Assembly: GCF_030247195.1 (NCBI RefSeq)
Contig: NC_080672.1
Location: 31,689,906-31,753,905, forward strand
Direction of reading: 5' to 3'
DNA from: Topomyia yanbarensis
Lineage: Eukaryota; Arthropoda; Insecta; Diptera; Culicidae
DNA: 64,000 nucleotides
The notes under the pieces were generated by a model, which was given only the letters and a program-made list of their open reading frames with translations, was not told the origin of the DNA and did no database searches. Positions 46,131 to 57,859 of the stretch are shown here, piece after piece (positions within the stretch are counted from its first letter, which is position 1; each line of letters opens with the position of its first letter). The position numbers and the translations under genes were made by a program.

Positions 46131-47157
46131 GAATCAAAATATTAGACGGTGTATTTTCTTTTGTATATTAAACAAACACGAACTTTCCTAGGCTGAACAT
46201 TACAAAACTATTTTAAAAGATATTCATCTAGCGTAGTATGGTAGAATGTAGAATCGAAAATCTATTGCTGACAAAATGCAACTAACAAATAAGTGTAATT
46301 TACTATTAAGTGAATGTATTGTAGAGCGTAATGGTAAATCTGAAAATTAATTAATTGATCCGTTGTGAATACTGAACATAAACAATCCAAAGACAGAAGA
46401 TGATTTTTTTTAATAAACATATTTTTAATACCCGATGAACTCATTGATTTTATTGCGTTGGAAAGCAGTTGAGAAATTTCCTTATTTTGTTGACAACTAT
46501 TATTAAGAAATTTATAATGTTTACTAAAGCTACATTTCTGTAAGGCCGGAACTAGGACTAGGAAAACCTTTCTGCGCATTTTATGTTTCAACTAAATAAA
46601 CTTCGTGGTGGTCCCGGATTCAATCCCATTTCGTAATCCATTGCAGAATTTGTTTATTCCTTCAGTGTCTGCTTCGGTGCACTGAGAACAAATTATCAAA
46701 CTAAAAATCGTTCTGAAGCCTTGATTTTTTTAAAAAAGGTCCCTGGCGGTTTGCTTTATCTCTTATTATCGCACTCGTCCACGCCGTCGTCGTTGATGTC
46801 GACTTGGTGCCTACGGTAAGATGTTTCAGCCTACTTCTTGTTCTCGTGAGGCACGGTTGTATATCTGATAGTCGCTTTAGCTTTTTCGCTGGCGGAACAG
46901 GCAGTTGACTTTGAGGTACTAGGTGCAGTCATGATTCAATGGATATTCCTATACATCATTGGCTCAGTAGCCGCTTGTGACTTAATGGGTGGCTGGAGTA
47001 TGGTTTTAATTGCACTTGATACATTTTTCTTAACAGTTTCAGTAGTTTCCCTACAATGCCAGTTTATTACAGACTGACCTGGGTAGGTGCACTAAATTTT
47101 CTTTAACTAGCAAGAAATAGGTTTTATCGTATTTTCTCACCATACGGACGTCTTTTT
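46131..47157. other. intergenic stretch downstream of klg, nothing recognised
   Basis: AT-rich sequence without recognised genes or repeats. The 109-codon minus frame at 46262-46591 has no family feature. Confidence 0.45.
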
Positions 47158-47715
47158 TTTATTCAATTCGTTTATTTGATAAGGCACGTTGCGTTAGCTT
47201 AAAGATGCCAATTTTGTTTTGTTTTACATTTTAAATTGCTTAAAACTAGGGGATTACATATTGATTTTTTTAAATGAAACTAATGCGATTTTATAGCTAT
47301 CTTATATATCTACACAAGGGGATAATATTATTTTCGTAAGATTAGGGGGGTCATTTAGTTTTTATGGCAATATGGTTTGACATTTTTATCAGTGAGATTA
47401 TTGGAGCAAATAATGTTTAATTTTTAACTAAGGGGGACAATTTTTTACGACTATCTTAAAAATAGGAATAACTAGAGGGCATGATTGAATTTTGTAAAGA
47501 TTTGTAATTAGAGTTATTTTTTGTGGGTAGTAGAGTTGGACATTTTCAACGAGATTATATAATATAATAGTTAAAACTAGAAGAGACAGCAAGAGCCAAA
47601 TGCTTCGTGAAGATATTTGGGGGGGGGGGGTAAGAGTGTTACTTCTGGATATAAGAGTCAGGGGAGGGAGGGTAGACAAAGATGGCAGGGAGAGAAAATT
47701 AATATACGAACGTCT
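47158..47715 (-). mobile_element. non-LTR 3' UTR copy (same family as 49657-51400)
   Basis: It starts with the aattcgtttatttgataaggcac block and runs parallel to 49657-50028 and 51173-51380, including aaaactagaa.agacag and the G-run region. It lacks the insertion found in the second copy, so it serves as an empty-site reference. No coding part remains. Confidence 0.7.
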
Positions 47716-47724
47716 TCTGAAATA

Positions 47725-48646
47725 CCAAGTATAGGGTGATCAATCGCACCGCCACCTATGCGGTGAAAATCCAAACTAATGTATATCTTCAAAATAAGGT
47801 GCAGTTAAAACCAAGATACTTTACTGAACATATCAACTAAAGACAATTCACTACCAAAGCTCTAGAGGTTTTGTCTTGTTAATTTTGCTAGGCGTATTAT
47901 CTTGAATTAATTTTGTTCACTGGCGCCACCATGTGGTAGAATTTTGCGTTTTCAAATGAGAAAAGAAAGTATTTTTTGCTACTCTACAACTTTGTAGAAC
48001 ATCATATTGCTCCATCGATTACCGTTTTACAGATTGGAGTATTCCCTTTAAATCACTTGGTTCACTACCGCCACCATGCGGAGAAATCCCGAAACCTTCA
48101 AGTGAAAACAAAAAGTCCTTTTATTTCTCTACAACTTTGTGGAACATCATAACTTTCTATCTCTAATTGTTTCAGAGATACATGAGTTTTTCCTAGCTTT
48201 GTCCTACCTTTACGCGTGGTTTACACGCTTGAGATAAGCGGAGTACGCCCTTTGCGAATGTTAAGCAGCAGTAGCCAACTTCAAACGTTAATAACTTTTT
48301 AACGGCTGGTTGGATTGTCTTGCAGTCTTGGACAAACTTGTTCGGCATATCAACAGCTCAACTCCTTCCTAAGTCCGTGTTCGGACATTTACAGCGACCT
48401 CCAGCGGCGAATTTATGAACTGCGAGTGTTTTCCCATACATTTTGGCCAAAAATCCCATACAAACTCTAAGCTCTTTGGGGGAGGGGTTAGGGTTAACCG
48501 ATTTCGCTCAAATTTGGACAGCGTCATTTTTTATGGTTTGGAATGACGGGGGTGTAGATTAGTGATTTTCAAAATGGTCGTTTTATTGTCACCCTAGTGA
48601 TCATATCAAGCGAAGTTCTGAAGTTTCTCCAAGTATAGGGTGATCA
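47725..48646. repeat. ~0.9-kb repeat with three degenerate internal units, bounded by an 18-bp direct repeat
   Basis: The same 18 bases ccaagtatagggtgatca occur at 47725-47742 and 48629-48646. Between them a gc(a/c)accgccacc.tgcgg unit followed by an actctacaactttgt.gaacatcat block recurs near 47747, 47923 and 48064. A tcaccctag motif near 48589 is the inverse of tagggtga. It may be a non-autonomous element plus flanking duplication; boundaries are uncertain. Confidence 0.45.
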
Positions 48647-48649
48647 TAT

Positions 48650-49112
48650 CAAGCGCAAAAGAGACTACCTTCTCCCATCACCTCTTAATCGTTTGTGCAT
48701 TCTCCCCAGATTTTCGGCAGTTTAAAAATTTTAGGTTCTGGTAGGTAGAGCTTTAGCAGTTAAACAATTCAGGCACAACTCAGCCAAAAAGTTTTTCACG
48801 AGAATTCGATCACCAAGATATTTTCCGGATTTACACTCACGCAGTTCTTGCTACACAACCATCGGCGAAGGTTACATAATGTTGTTGGAAAAATCGGCAA
48901 TCGTGAATTTAGCAGATTAAACGAAATATTTTAAAATCATCTGTGCAGTGCCGGTTAGCAGTTATCAGCACTAAATACACATCATTGAAGTAAAGCAAAA
49001 ACATCAACGGTCCCAAGTAGCTACCCTGCGCTATTCCTGTTGTAAAAATAAGTACCTGGCAATCACCAACGATAACCATTAACTCTCGATCTGAGATTTT
49101 ATCGATATCCAT
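48650..49112 (-). pseudogene. reverse transcriptase fragment of a CR1/Jockey-type non-LTR element
   Basis: The minus-strand frame at 49112-48909 contains IAQGSYLGPLMFLLYFNDV, the RT motif usually written PQGS.LGP..F..Y.ND. It is followed by a TDDFKIF block in place of the catalytic ADD. The readable part continues in broken frames to about 48650. It is too short for a firm clade call. Confidence 0.7.
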
Positions 49113-49199
49113 TTTATCGATTGTTACATGAAAAACAGCGGATAGATTGTGAAAATAATATCAGTTTGGACGAGACCTTCCATACTGTTATGTTATGTA

Positions 49200-49396
49200 G
49201 GATGCTAGATTCGGCAGGTTAGTCGCTATTGAGCATCCAGACGGAAGGTTATGTTCTAACCTTAATGTCATTCGCCTCTTCGGGTTAGAAAGATCTCTTA
49301 TGAAAAATTTCTAACCCTACGTGCGGGGTCGGGACTCGAACCCAGGCGCGCTGCGTACAAAGCAATCGATTTACCAACTACGCTGCACCCACCCCC
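49200..49396 (-). mobile_element. tRNA-derived SINE (Feilai-like)
   Basis: Read on the minus strand from 49396 the sequence starts ggtgcagcgtagttggtaaa, an A-box, and contains gggttcgagtccc, a perfect B-box, about 50 bp later, as in pol III internal promoters. It is followed by a non-tRNA body (agggttagaaatttttcat...). This organisation and the sequence as I recall it fit the Feilai SINE of Aedes. It is not a functional tRNA: the anticodon arm is not preserved. Confidence 0.75.
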
Positions 49397-49656
49397 TGTC
49401 TACGAAGTTATGACACGGGAGTTATTGATATTTCTCTTCACCGTCGATTTGTGTTCTCAGAGGCACCAAAAGGGATTCTTCGGGTTCCGGATTGCAAGAC
49501 GTTTTAAGCCGAGAAGAAGCTCTGGTAATCATTGTTTCATCGAGATTGATAGCGGCCAGACTGTGGTCCACAACTGGAATCATTCCGATTGGTTCGGCTG
49601 CCAAATATCCTTGTAAACGGACTACAGGTCATCCGTATATAATGTCCATACGATTC
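49397..49656. other. short interval between the SINE and a non-LTR tail, nothing recognised
   Basis: Short open frames exist on both strands, but none has a recognisable family feature. Confidence 0.4.
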
Positions 49657-50028
49657 AGTTCAATTCGTTTATTTGATAAGGAACGTTTGCGTTAGCTTAA
49701 AGGTGCCATTTTTTTCTTTGTTTTACATTTTGAGTTTCTTAAAATTAGGCGGTTACACATTCAAATATAATTTTGTTTTTATATAATGTAACTGAAACAA
49801 TTTTATAGCTAACTTATACATATTCAAGAGGGAACAATAATATTCGCAAGATTAGGTGGGGAGGTCATTTTGTGTGTTTTTGTATAGTAATGCACTTTAG
49901 GATTTTTGAAAGGGAGATTATTTAAGCAATTAATTATTAACTAAGCCGAACATTTTACGAACATATGAAAACTAAGAAGTATTATTAAGTAAGAGTAGTA
50001 ACACAATTTTTTTAAGATTAGGGGAGAT

Positions 50029-51159
50029 TTTATTTAATTCGTTTATTTGGCATGGCTCAAGGCGGAGCCTTGGGTCTTTTATATATTTACACGAGATAAA
50101 CAATAAAAATAATAAACAATTAATACTAAGATCGATCCCGTACACGCGACTTGCCATTGCGCGCGGAGATCCGTTTTCGTGTCGAGGAAATAGTTGCATC
50201 CACATCAACTGTATCATGACGGTCATTCATATATCTGTCGTCGTCGCACATGTCCAGGTCATCATCAGGGTTACTGCCTTGATGTTCGCGATCAGGTGTT
50301 GTTCCTAACTTCTTTCACTTTCAGGTCACGAGTGTGAACCCTCCATCATTGCTAGTAGATCCCTTATTGACGGTATTATCTGTTGAGTTTGTGGTACTTG
50401 ACGCGGCTTTCGCAGCTGTCATTGTTGCTTGAACAGCAGCCACAAATTTGGCAACCGTTTGTGTTGGCATTTCTTTCTGTAGATGAGCTTTCTTAGCGGG
50501 TTCTGGGCAGGGTTGTCCGTAATGTGCCGTTTGTTCACAGAACTGACACGTGTTGGTTTGTCCTTGATATGTACATAGAGTTTGCTGTATAATGGATTCA
50601 TCCCCTTCTGTTGTGTATTGCAGGGTAAGGTAGGAGGTAATGGAGTGGTCTACCCGCATTCTCACCACAAAAACACCATTTGAAATCCCTGAAAAGTAGT
50701 TCCTCCACGTATCCGTTATCCATATACATAGGGATTTTGATTTTAGCGATGTCACAATCCACCACATCTTTCAAGTTGTTTTGCGAAATGAATCTTTTCG
50801 CCTGGGCGAATTTGTTGAACGTTATCAGCACCACGTGCCTGACGTGCTCCGACTGGATGAAACTGACTTCTGAAAACCAAAGCTGCATTTTCATCTTCAG
50901 CAAATGTTCCACATCACTAATACTCGGTCTTATGCGGAAAGACCGGAAGTCAATGGACACCGTGTTAGCCCGAAGAATCACATTTTGTTGATGAGACTCA
51001 GTCATCTTGATAGATCACCACACAAGAATAATAGTAACGGTTCTCTTTGTTCGTCAGACAATGGGCACAAGAAAAAAAGCAACTGTTTGCGCTGGCTTGG
51101 GTAGCAGCAGAGAGCACACTGGTATTGTGACTGATGCCTTTGGTGGTTGAGAATAGACT
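50029..51159 (-). mobile_element. ORF1-only non-LTR element with target-site duplication
   Basis: The insert is flanked by GATTAGGGGAGAT (50016-50028) and GATTAGGGGGGAT (51160-51172), a 13-bp duplication with one mismatch. It contains an ORF1-like coding region (51005-50126 with frameshifts) followed directly by a ~95-bp 3' end. No endonuclease or reverse transcriptase is present. It thus resembles a non-autonomous half-LINE in structure. Confidence 0.72.
50126..51005 (-). pseudogene. ORF1 (nucleic-acid-binding) protein of a mosquito non-LTR family
   Basis: It starts at the Met of MTESHQQNVILRANTV (51005). A conserved N-terminal region includes HVRHVVLITFNKFAQAKRFI. Overlapping frames continue through a Cys/His knuckle (CQFCEQTAHYGQPC), an Ala/Thr/Ser-rich linker and, after another frameshift near 50325, an acidic-to-basic tail (DDDLDMCDDDRY...RKRISARNGKSRVRDRS) ending at a stop at 50128-50126. 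At least two frameshifts make it a pseudogene here. The product would bind element RNA (inference from family). Confidence 0.7.
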
Positions 51160-52040
51160 GATTAGGGGGGATAATTCAGGGTTATTTTTAAGTGAGATAC
51201 TGTTGGGCATTTCTTAATGAGTTGATATATTGATTAAATAAAACTAGAAAAGACAGGGGACAATTATGTTTTTGGAAGATATTCCGGAAGAGGAGGGGTG
51301 GGGTGAAGTCCTACATCTGTGTACCAGAGACAGGGTAGAGCGAGTGGACAAAGCTGACAGAGGGAAATACAGATATTAACTTCCAGTTTCCGGCATCGGG
51401 AATCAACGGTGAGGATTACAGACTCGGACGGTCTTCATCAGGATGCATCACGTTTTGGAACGCTGGGCGGTCCTCCTCTAACCGGCAGGGGTTCCTCCAG
51501 ACGATTTCGTAGTACGGCTCAGATGCAGGTCTGCAACACACCGTGTTGCGCGTGTAATGTAGGTCACGTGTTTGTTGGGGCATTCGCGTGTTTGTTGGTG
51601 TCGTCATGGAGTAGCATCAAACCATCTGGTGTACGGTATAGGCGGAAGAGGGCACTTCTGAGAACGATAATAAAAACAATATGGAAAGTTAAATCTGAAT
51701 ATTGATAGTTTTTGGGAAGATATATACGAGGGACACATAGAGGCGATCACGGCTTGCTAGTACATCTCGAACCGGGACATTGGGTGATCTTCCTCGGGCA
51801 CGAAAGGAATCGAATATTTCAGATCTGGCAGAATAATACTCGGCGCATGCCCAGACAATATGTTCGATGTCGTGATAACCGTTGCACAAGCGCAGATACC
51901 TCTATTCGCGATCCCAATACGTCGGCGATGAGCGTCCAGCATGTAGTGTTTGGACATGAGACGATACATCACACGAATGAAATCCCGACCAGTGTTGCTA
52001 AAAGAGCGAGAAGCCAACACATCCTCCTCGTTCGCCTGCG

Positions 52041-54470
52041 AGCGCGAGACTCACACTGTATGCTCCCTACTTCTGTACACACGTTTTCGAAGAACTCTCA
52101 AATATGTGACAGTCAGCACGAGCGGCAATTACGTTTGATTCATGTGAGTTATCTGCCTTCGCTATAAGCTCGTGTGTCACTCGCACTCTTGTCGGCTCGC
52201 TAGATATCAGCTCCAACGAAGAGTGGGTTCCCATGATGGGACTCCTCAGCTACGAGTTTTTGCTGCATGCCACCCACTCCCGTGTGCTAAGCACTCTTTA
52301 CAGCTCTGAAGATGTTTATTAGAACAGCACGTATACACTCTTTTAGCAATTGGGAGCGCTCGTAAAGGAGCGAAGGGATCAGGTACGGCATTCTGATGAA
52401 ATCCTAAAACAGCGCAAGCAAAAACTAACTAAACTAACAGTGCGCGCGTTCGCATTAAATTGTCATTGCATACATACGTTATCTGTCTATACAATTTATG
52501 CCGGTTGCATTTAAAGAACAAATTAAATATACTGTTTTTCATATTTTTTTAAAAATATGTAATCAAATTATAAGTGCGGTGTCTTAAATAAAACTTGTCT
52601 TTTAAGGGGCGTCTACTATAAAGTGCTCAAACTGAAAGTAATTTTGTTATACGATTTTGATGGCAAGGTGACAATGGACCTCTCGTTAAGGTTTATGTAT
52701 ACATTCATTATGTATGAAATTTTTTTAGTCAGGCAAAGCCACACATACGAGCTTTCGAAGAGTAGATGTTGAACCCTTTCCATGTCGAGGAGTGCCGCGG
52801 CGGACATGATAACTCTTGATACAATTGTCTGAAATAGGAAATTCAATAAAAAAAATTTAAAACATAGACTTGTAGTTACTCGATGAACCAAAAAAAATAT
52901 AGAACAGTTGGAATTTCGGGAAATGGCATAAGATAAACCGAAAAATAAAATTCGTTCACTTTTCTTCAAAATAACGAAGAAGATTTTTGTATTCCATTTT
53001 CCCTTAGTTCATCGACTGATTACACATATTATGCATTCGCATAAAAATGTTGTTTGCGTCAAGAAGAATCAGTATTACCGAAAACAATGTTGTTCAGTCA
53101 TGTTCAAATCTCCATTAGTACAAATTTATAAAACTTTTTCTATATATTTGTTGAAATGACCTAAATCCAAGATTATGTGTATGAATAAGCGAAGCAAGTG
53201 AATCACGATAGTAGGAATTAGTTCAGAGATATTTCGTTTCTTTAGTCATTTTGATTTTCATTTAAATTCAGCATCTTCAGAATTTTCAGGAATTCATTTT
53301 CAGAATTCCACCAAGACGCTCAAAGAGAAACGATTTTCATTTAAAGTTTGATTTTATTAATTACCTTAACTATTCTTTACAATTTGACTATTGATTCGAT
53401 AATTTATCATCCCACATCCATGCTTTTCGTCAAATTTAAATATTGAATCATCCTTTATACTATTCAATTACCATTGAAAATAACTTTTTTTATACTTAAT
53501 TCGGCAAATCAACCCATTCGGGACAATACCAGTCGGCAAAACAAACCCGGACCCTAGTTAATTCGTTATCTGGGAAAAACCAGCGTGAGAAGTTGACGAG
53601 CAAGTAAAAATTACTATTTCAATACTAGTATTGCTTGTGGCACAATAACTCGATTCGAACCGTATTAGGCATTTAACATTCTACTGATAAATTTATCTCA
53701 TAGACTGGTTAGTTCGGCTGGCCTGTCTATGAGAGTATCATCTCTATAACTTCAAATACATGTGTTTTGGCAGCTCGCAGTTTTCAGTAGCAGCTTTATT
53801 ACTCACACTTTTAAAGTGCAGCGTTCAGCTTAGTGGAAAGTGCGCAAAATCATTCACTGGAGATTTCTTCTAACATAGTCTGCTGGCTGTATCAATTTAG
53901 GACTGTGAACGAATGCTTTAGAGTATATAACGCTCGCTGTACTTTTCTTACAGCTGATAGATTTGCTCTGAGTCCGTCGTAATTTGGAGGACTGATAGCG
54001 TATGTTGGAATTGGTCACGAAATTTTCAACAAATTAAGTGCTTATTCACAGAAATTCACTTTATGACGGTAGTCGATCTCCTACATACATATTCTCTAGA
54101 AGCCAATGTTTGTTAATGGATTTGAATTTTTGTAGTGAACCGCATTAAATGCGTTTATCTCGGAACCATGTATTTAATCCGAATATCAAGCACAGGTCTT
54201 GATCCGATTCATTTAATGCAAAATGTACAAGGAATGGTCATAGATGTATACTACCCATTATTGCATATTTGTTCCGTTTGCTATGGGATTTCCTATCTTT
54301 ATGGGACTGACTTGCGATCATAGGCAATATAAGTCATAAAGAATTTTATAAATCTTGTGAAATGAAACAGGCCGCGGATTTGAAGTTCAAAGATGATGTC
54401 GTGCAGGGGTCGACGCGAGCCGCCATTTTGAATTTTGGAATGATAAAAAAATCAACCAATTCAGAAATTA
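52041..54470. other. intergenic stretch, no gene recognised
   Basis: GC-richer debris up to about 52400, then AT-rich DNA. No coding family, long inverted repeat or tandem array was recognised. Confidence 0.45.
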
Positions 54471-54472
54471 TA

Positions 54473-54701
54473 CACTGAAAATATAAATTCGTAAATGGAA
54501 AAAATGATCGTGCAATGCACGATTTCATTCGTCATTTTCTGCATCGAAGTATTTTCGTGCATTGTAAATAGTAGATTTCGGTCATTTCATTCACAAATTT
54601 TAATTTTTTTGCATTTTGCATATTAAGTGTACATTGTACGATATCGAAATTATTTTTCGTGAATGAAACGAAATGGCGTTATTTAAAAAAAGGTTTGAGT
54701 G
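54473..54701. mobile_element. possible TA-flanked MITE
   Basis: TA at 54471-54472 and 54702-54703 flanks short inverted ends (cactgaaa and tttgagtg). The interior has the palindrome atcgtgcaatgcacgat and related cgtgcattg / cattgtacg motifs in inverse orientation. The end match is short, so this is a weak call. Confidence 0.4.
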
Positions 54702-55019
54702 TATTACTAACAATTTCGTTGTTTGCACGAATTTATTTTCGTTCATCTTAGAAAAGTTATCGTGTTCAATTATAAATAATTTCTTTTTATTCGATCTTTT
54801 AAGCTCGATATTTGTATACCATTTTTTTTTTTTAATTAAAGGGATCAATCTGGCAAAATGAATTTTATTTCAAACAGCTCACCACTAAAACTTTCAAATT
54901 TTTTTTATGAAAATTTGTTTCACTCTTGGAGCAGCTATTTAATTCGATATTTTACGAAAATTATCTGCACAAAACAAATTCTTAGCGATTTATGCATATA
55001 TTCATTCAGTGACATAACG

Positions 55020-56859
55020 TGAAGGCACATAATTCCGCGCACCTAAGGCATGAGTAAAGCTAAATTCGTTATGAAAAATCAATTCAAATTGTTTGAGTTA
55101 TGCAATAAGTCCCACTGGCTAGCAATTTTATTATGTTACTATGGAAAATTATAACAACAGGAGAATTTAAAATTATTACAATTACAAAATTACAAAAATG
55201 AAAGATGTGTTATTGCACCAAATTCCGCGCATCATATATTGCACTGATTGAAATTCCGCGCACAGGTGCTTCAAATTCCGCGCAGAACATTATTTAGTAG
55301 GATTCCAACAAAAGTGGAACCTCATCTAAATCTATAGGATTTTTATTAACGTATTGTAGAATACGAAAAACTACCTGAATAGAATTTTTGCTCAATTTTA
55401 GGGTATCATTTGAATAAGGTTTACTTAGGTAACTGCGGTGAATATAATTTCCATTGAACCACTGTAAAGAATCTATCCTTTGAATTGTTTCTTTTTGCTA
55501 TGTGTTCGAATTGTGGATTAATTCATTACATTTACATAATTAGTTTTAGATTGGATTGGTTTTTACACTGCAGTTCCCTTTCTTTCTGTTCTTCGTCAAA
55601 AGTTTTTTTACTTGCTCGTTTTTATCTGTTCTGTAACTTTTTATTCAATCTCACTTCTCTTTTTTCTTTGTAAATTTATTTCAACATTTTTTTCTTCCTT
55701 GTAACCTCATCGAAATATTGCTGATAGACTAGTCGCAACAAACGATAATTATCCTTTCATATTGTATTGGAATTTACGTTTGCTGGTTTGTGACAAGTTT
55801 TATCAAAGGATTTTGCGATGTTACCGGTTCAGCAGGTTCTGTAATCAAATTTCTTCCAGTAACCGTTGGAAGCAGAAGTTTTGGAAGATTCGTACTAAAC
55901 CAAAAACATAAAAGAGTATGTGTCAGGTACATGTACTATTTTATCTCCCTGGTTTAGTTCGAATCTTTCATAACTCCGGCTCAATGTTTGAAGACAGGTT
56001 TGGTACTCTTCCAGATATGTTTGAATGTCGCTGAAAGAAACCTTTTATCCATCACCTTCCCGGAGTTTTCGCAGCTCTTTAGATGAAATGGTCGATGTTA
56101 AGCCAGACTGGACTATGTGATAAAATATTGATTTCGAGAAAAACGAGTTTAAATTTTGAATACGTTATACTTTATTTTTTGCCATGATTCTTGTTTATGG
56201 TTACATATTTCAAATCTGGCAAAAGTTGAATGTAGCTGAAGAAATTCTTTATCCAGTATTTTCATTATCTCATTTTTTGAAGTTTTGCGACCTAGTCCGG
56301 TCTGACTTAACACCGACCAAATGTCCTTTCCGGATCATAAGCAATGGTTTTTGACGTTTTCTAGAGTGTATTATATGCTTTTCTTGTTGGCTGAAACCAC
56401 AATTTTTATGAGCGGAATTGGGTTCGCCTAAATTTAGTGCACCTTTTTCGGCGCACTGTAATTTCACTGATAATACCCTAGATAATACCTATTTATAAAT
56501 GTGCTGGCCATTTTGGTCTTATGAATTGTAATTCAACACACTCTTTTTATTTTGTTGTTTACAAGTTTGAAAATGAAAATCAACCGTTTTGCTTCAAATT
56601 AGTTATACTGTCTACATTATGGTCTTAACGAAATCGCTTAGGAAATATGCAAACATGGCGGCCACAAGGACGAGCGATCTATTTTATTATTTTGCAGGTA
56701 TATGAGCCACCAGAAAAAAAATAATCTCAGTCGGTATGGATAAACATAAGCAGCATATGTGTATGCCATGTTCAATTATTTTAACAAGCCTGCTTCTGCA
56801 ATTTGGCAAATAGCTCAGAGTGCGCGAAATTCTAAACTGCGCGGAATTATGTGCCTTCA
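55020..56859. mobile_element. 1.84-kb element with perfect 22-bp inverted ends and AATTCCGCGCA subterminal repeats
   Basis: Positions 55020-55041 and 56838-56859 are perfect reverse complements (starting TGAAGGCACATAATTCC). AATTCCGCGCA recurs at the left end near 55031, 55220, 55251 and 55270. Partial inverse forms occur near the right end (56821 and 56838). The interior is AT-rich. A 65-codon minus frame at 56270-56467 does not resemble a transposase known to me. No target duplication was recognised. Confidence 0.65.
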
Positions 56860-57389
56860 TGGTATTTGACAATAAAATTTCATTATTCCACAAAAAATCT
56901 CAAACTTCAATATAGGTATTTTTGCGTTTTAATGCGACCGCATTTCATTCAGATGCGTTTATGATTTCATTGTACAACAAGTGAATCGATGAATCGGGAA
57001 TTTCCCGCGCCATTTCCTTTTCCGCTATACCAGTGTCATATCAACCTCAATCCATACGATATATCAGCTTGTTAATGTCCGTCAACGCCACGTCATCGTT
57101 CCATCAAGTTAAGTTGAATGCGTCTCTCGTTCACTCTTTCCGTACGTCAAAGCATTCCGTGCTGTTGATATTGTATGTGAATACCTCCATTTAACTGCAT
57201 ATAACTAATTTTGACGTTCCCTGACGTGCTGTACCGGTGACGAAAGCCAGACGTATTGTGCAATTCGATCTTCAAACAGCCGCGGCTTGGACTTTGTACA
57301 TAAAATATCCGAATAAATTCATTTGCAGCATTCTTGGTCTACCAACGAAGAACGAAATGCGAGACGGGACGAGAGCGCTGGCGACTGCA
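56860..57389. other. intergenic stretch, nothing recognised
   Basis: No feature recognised apart from ordinary AT-rich sequence. Confidence 0.4.
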
Positions 57390-57570
57390 AGAGTGCGAGT
57401 GCAGGCGAACGCCTTTAAGAGTGCGTGTGGATACGAGTGGGTTAAAGAGCGCGAGTGGCTACGAGTGGGAGTACGGACGAGTGGGAGCATGGGCGAGTGG
57501 GAGCTTAGGCGAGTGAGAGCATGGACGAGTGGTAGCAGCAGTAGGAGTGAGCGCCAGCGGGTGGGTGCGA
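57390..57570. repeat. degenerate GAGTGGGAGC minisatellite
   Basis: Imprecise copies of (c)gagtgggagc / cgagtggctacg, 10-18 bp apart, explain the open frames on both strands across 57237-57803. No protein family is recognised in either frame. Confidence 0.55.
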
Positions 57571-57859
57571 ACGAAAGAGTGGGTTTCAATATGTGCAATT
57601 TGAGTGGCTTTTGGCCGACTGGAACTCGCAGAAATTCTACCCGGCTGGGGAGCGAACGAAAGAAAAGCATGTATGGAGAACACTCGGATACGAGTGTTGG
57701 GCGCAATGAGAACACGCGAATGAGAAATATAAGAGTTATTTTTACGAGTTCAGCAACACTGATCCCGACCCACATCCATTCCTCGGAACCAATGTTTCGT
57801 TGATACCTTCGGGATGATAGAATGTAGCCATCGTCCTAACTCTCCATTGCACCAAGGTG

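Larger units (their letters stand above)
49657..52040 (-). mobile_element. 3' part of an I-clade-like non-LTR element, interrupted by an ORF1-only insertion
   Basis: Reading the minus strand: a Cys/His-rich C-terminal region at about 52040-51690 (CNGYHDIEHIVWACAEYYSARSEIF, typical after RNase H in I-type elements), then 3' UTR to 51173, a foreign insertion (50029-51159), and the rest of the 3' UTR to 49657. The 47158-47715 copy shows the UTR without insertion. The Cys/His region itself is frameshifted. Confidence 0.72.

Noticed and set aside
46262..46591. 109-codon minus frame downstream of klg
   Set aside because: AT-rich composition, no recognisable domain and no conserved context.
49320..49396. 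tRNA gene on the minus strand
   Set aside because: A and B boxes are present but the cloverleaf is not, and a SINE body follows directly.
57237..57803. 188-codon plus frame and 167-codon minus frame
   Set aside because: They span a degenerate GAGTGGGAGC minisatellite and have no recognisable domain.
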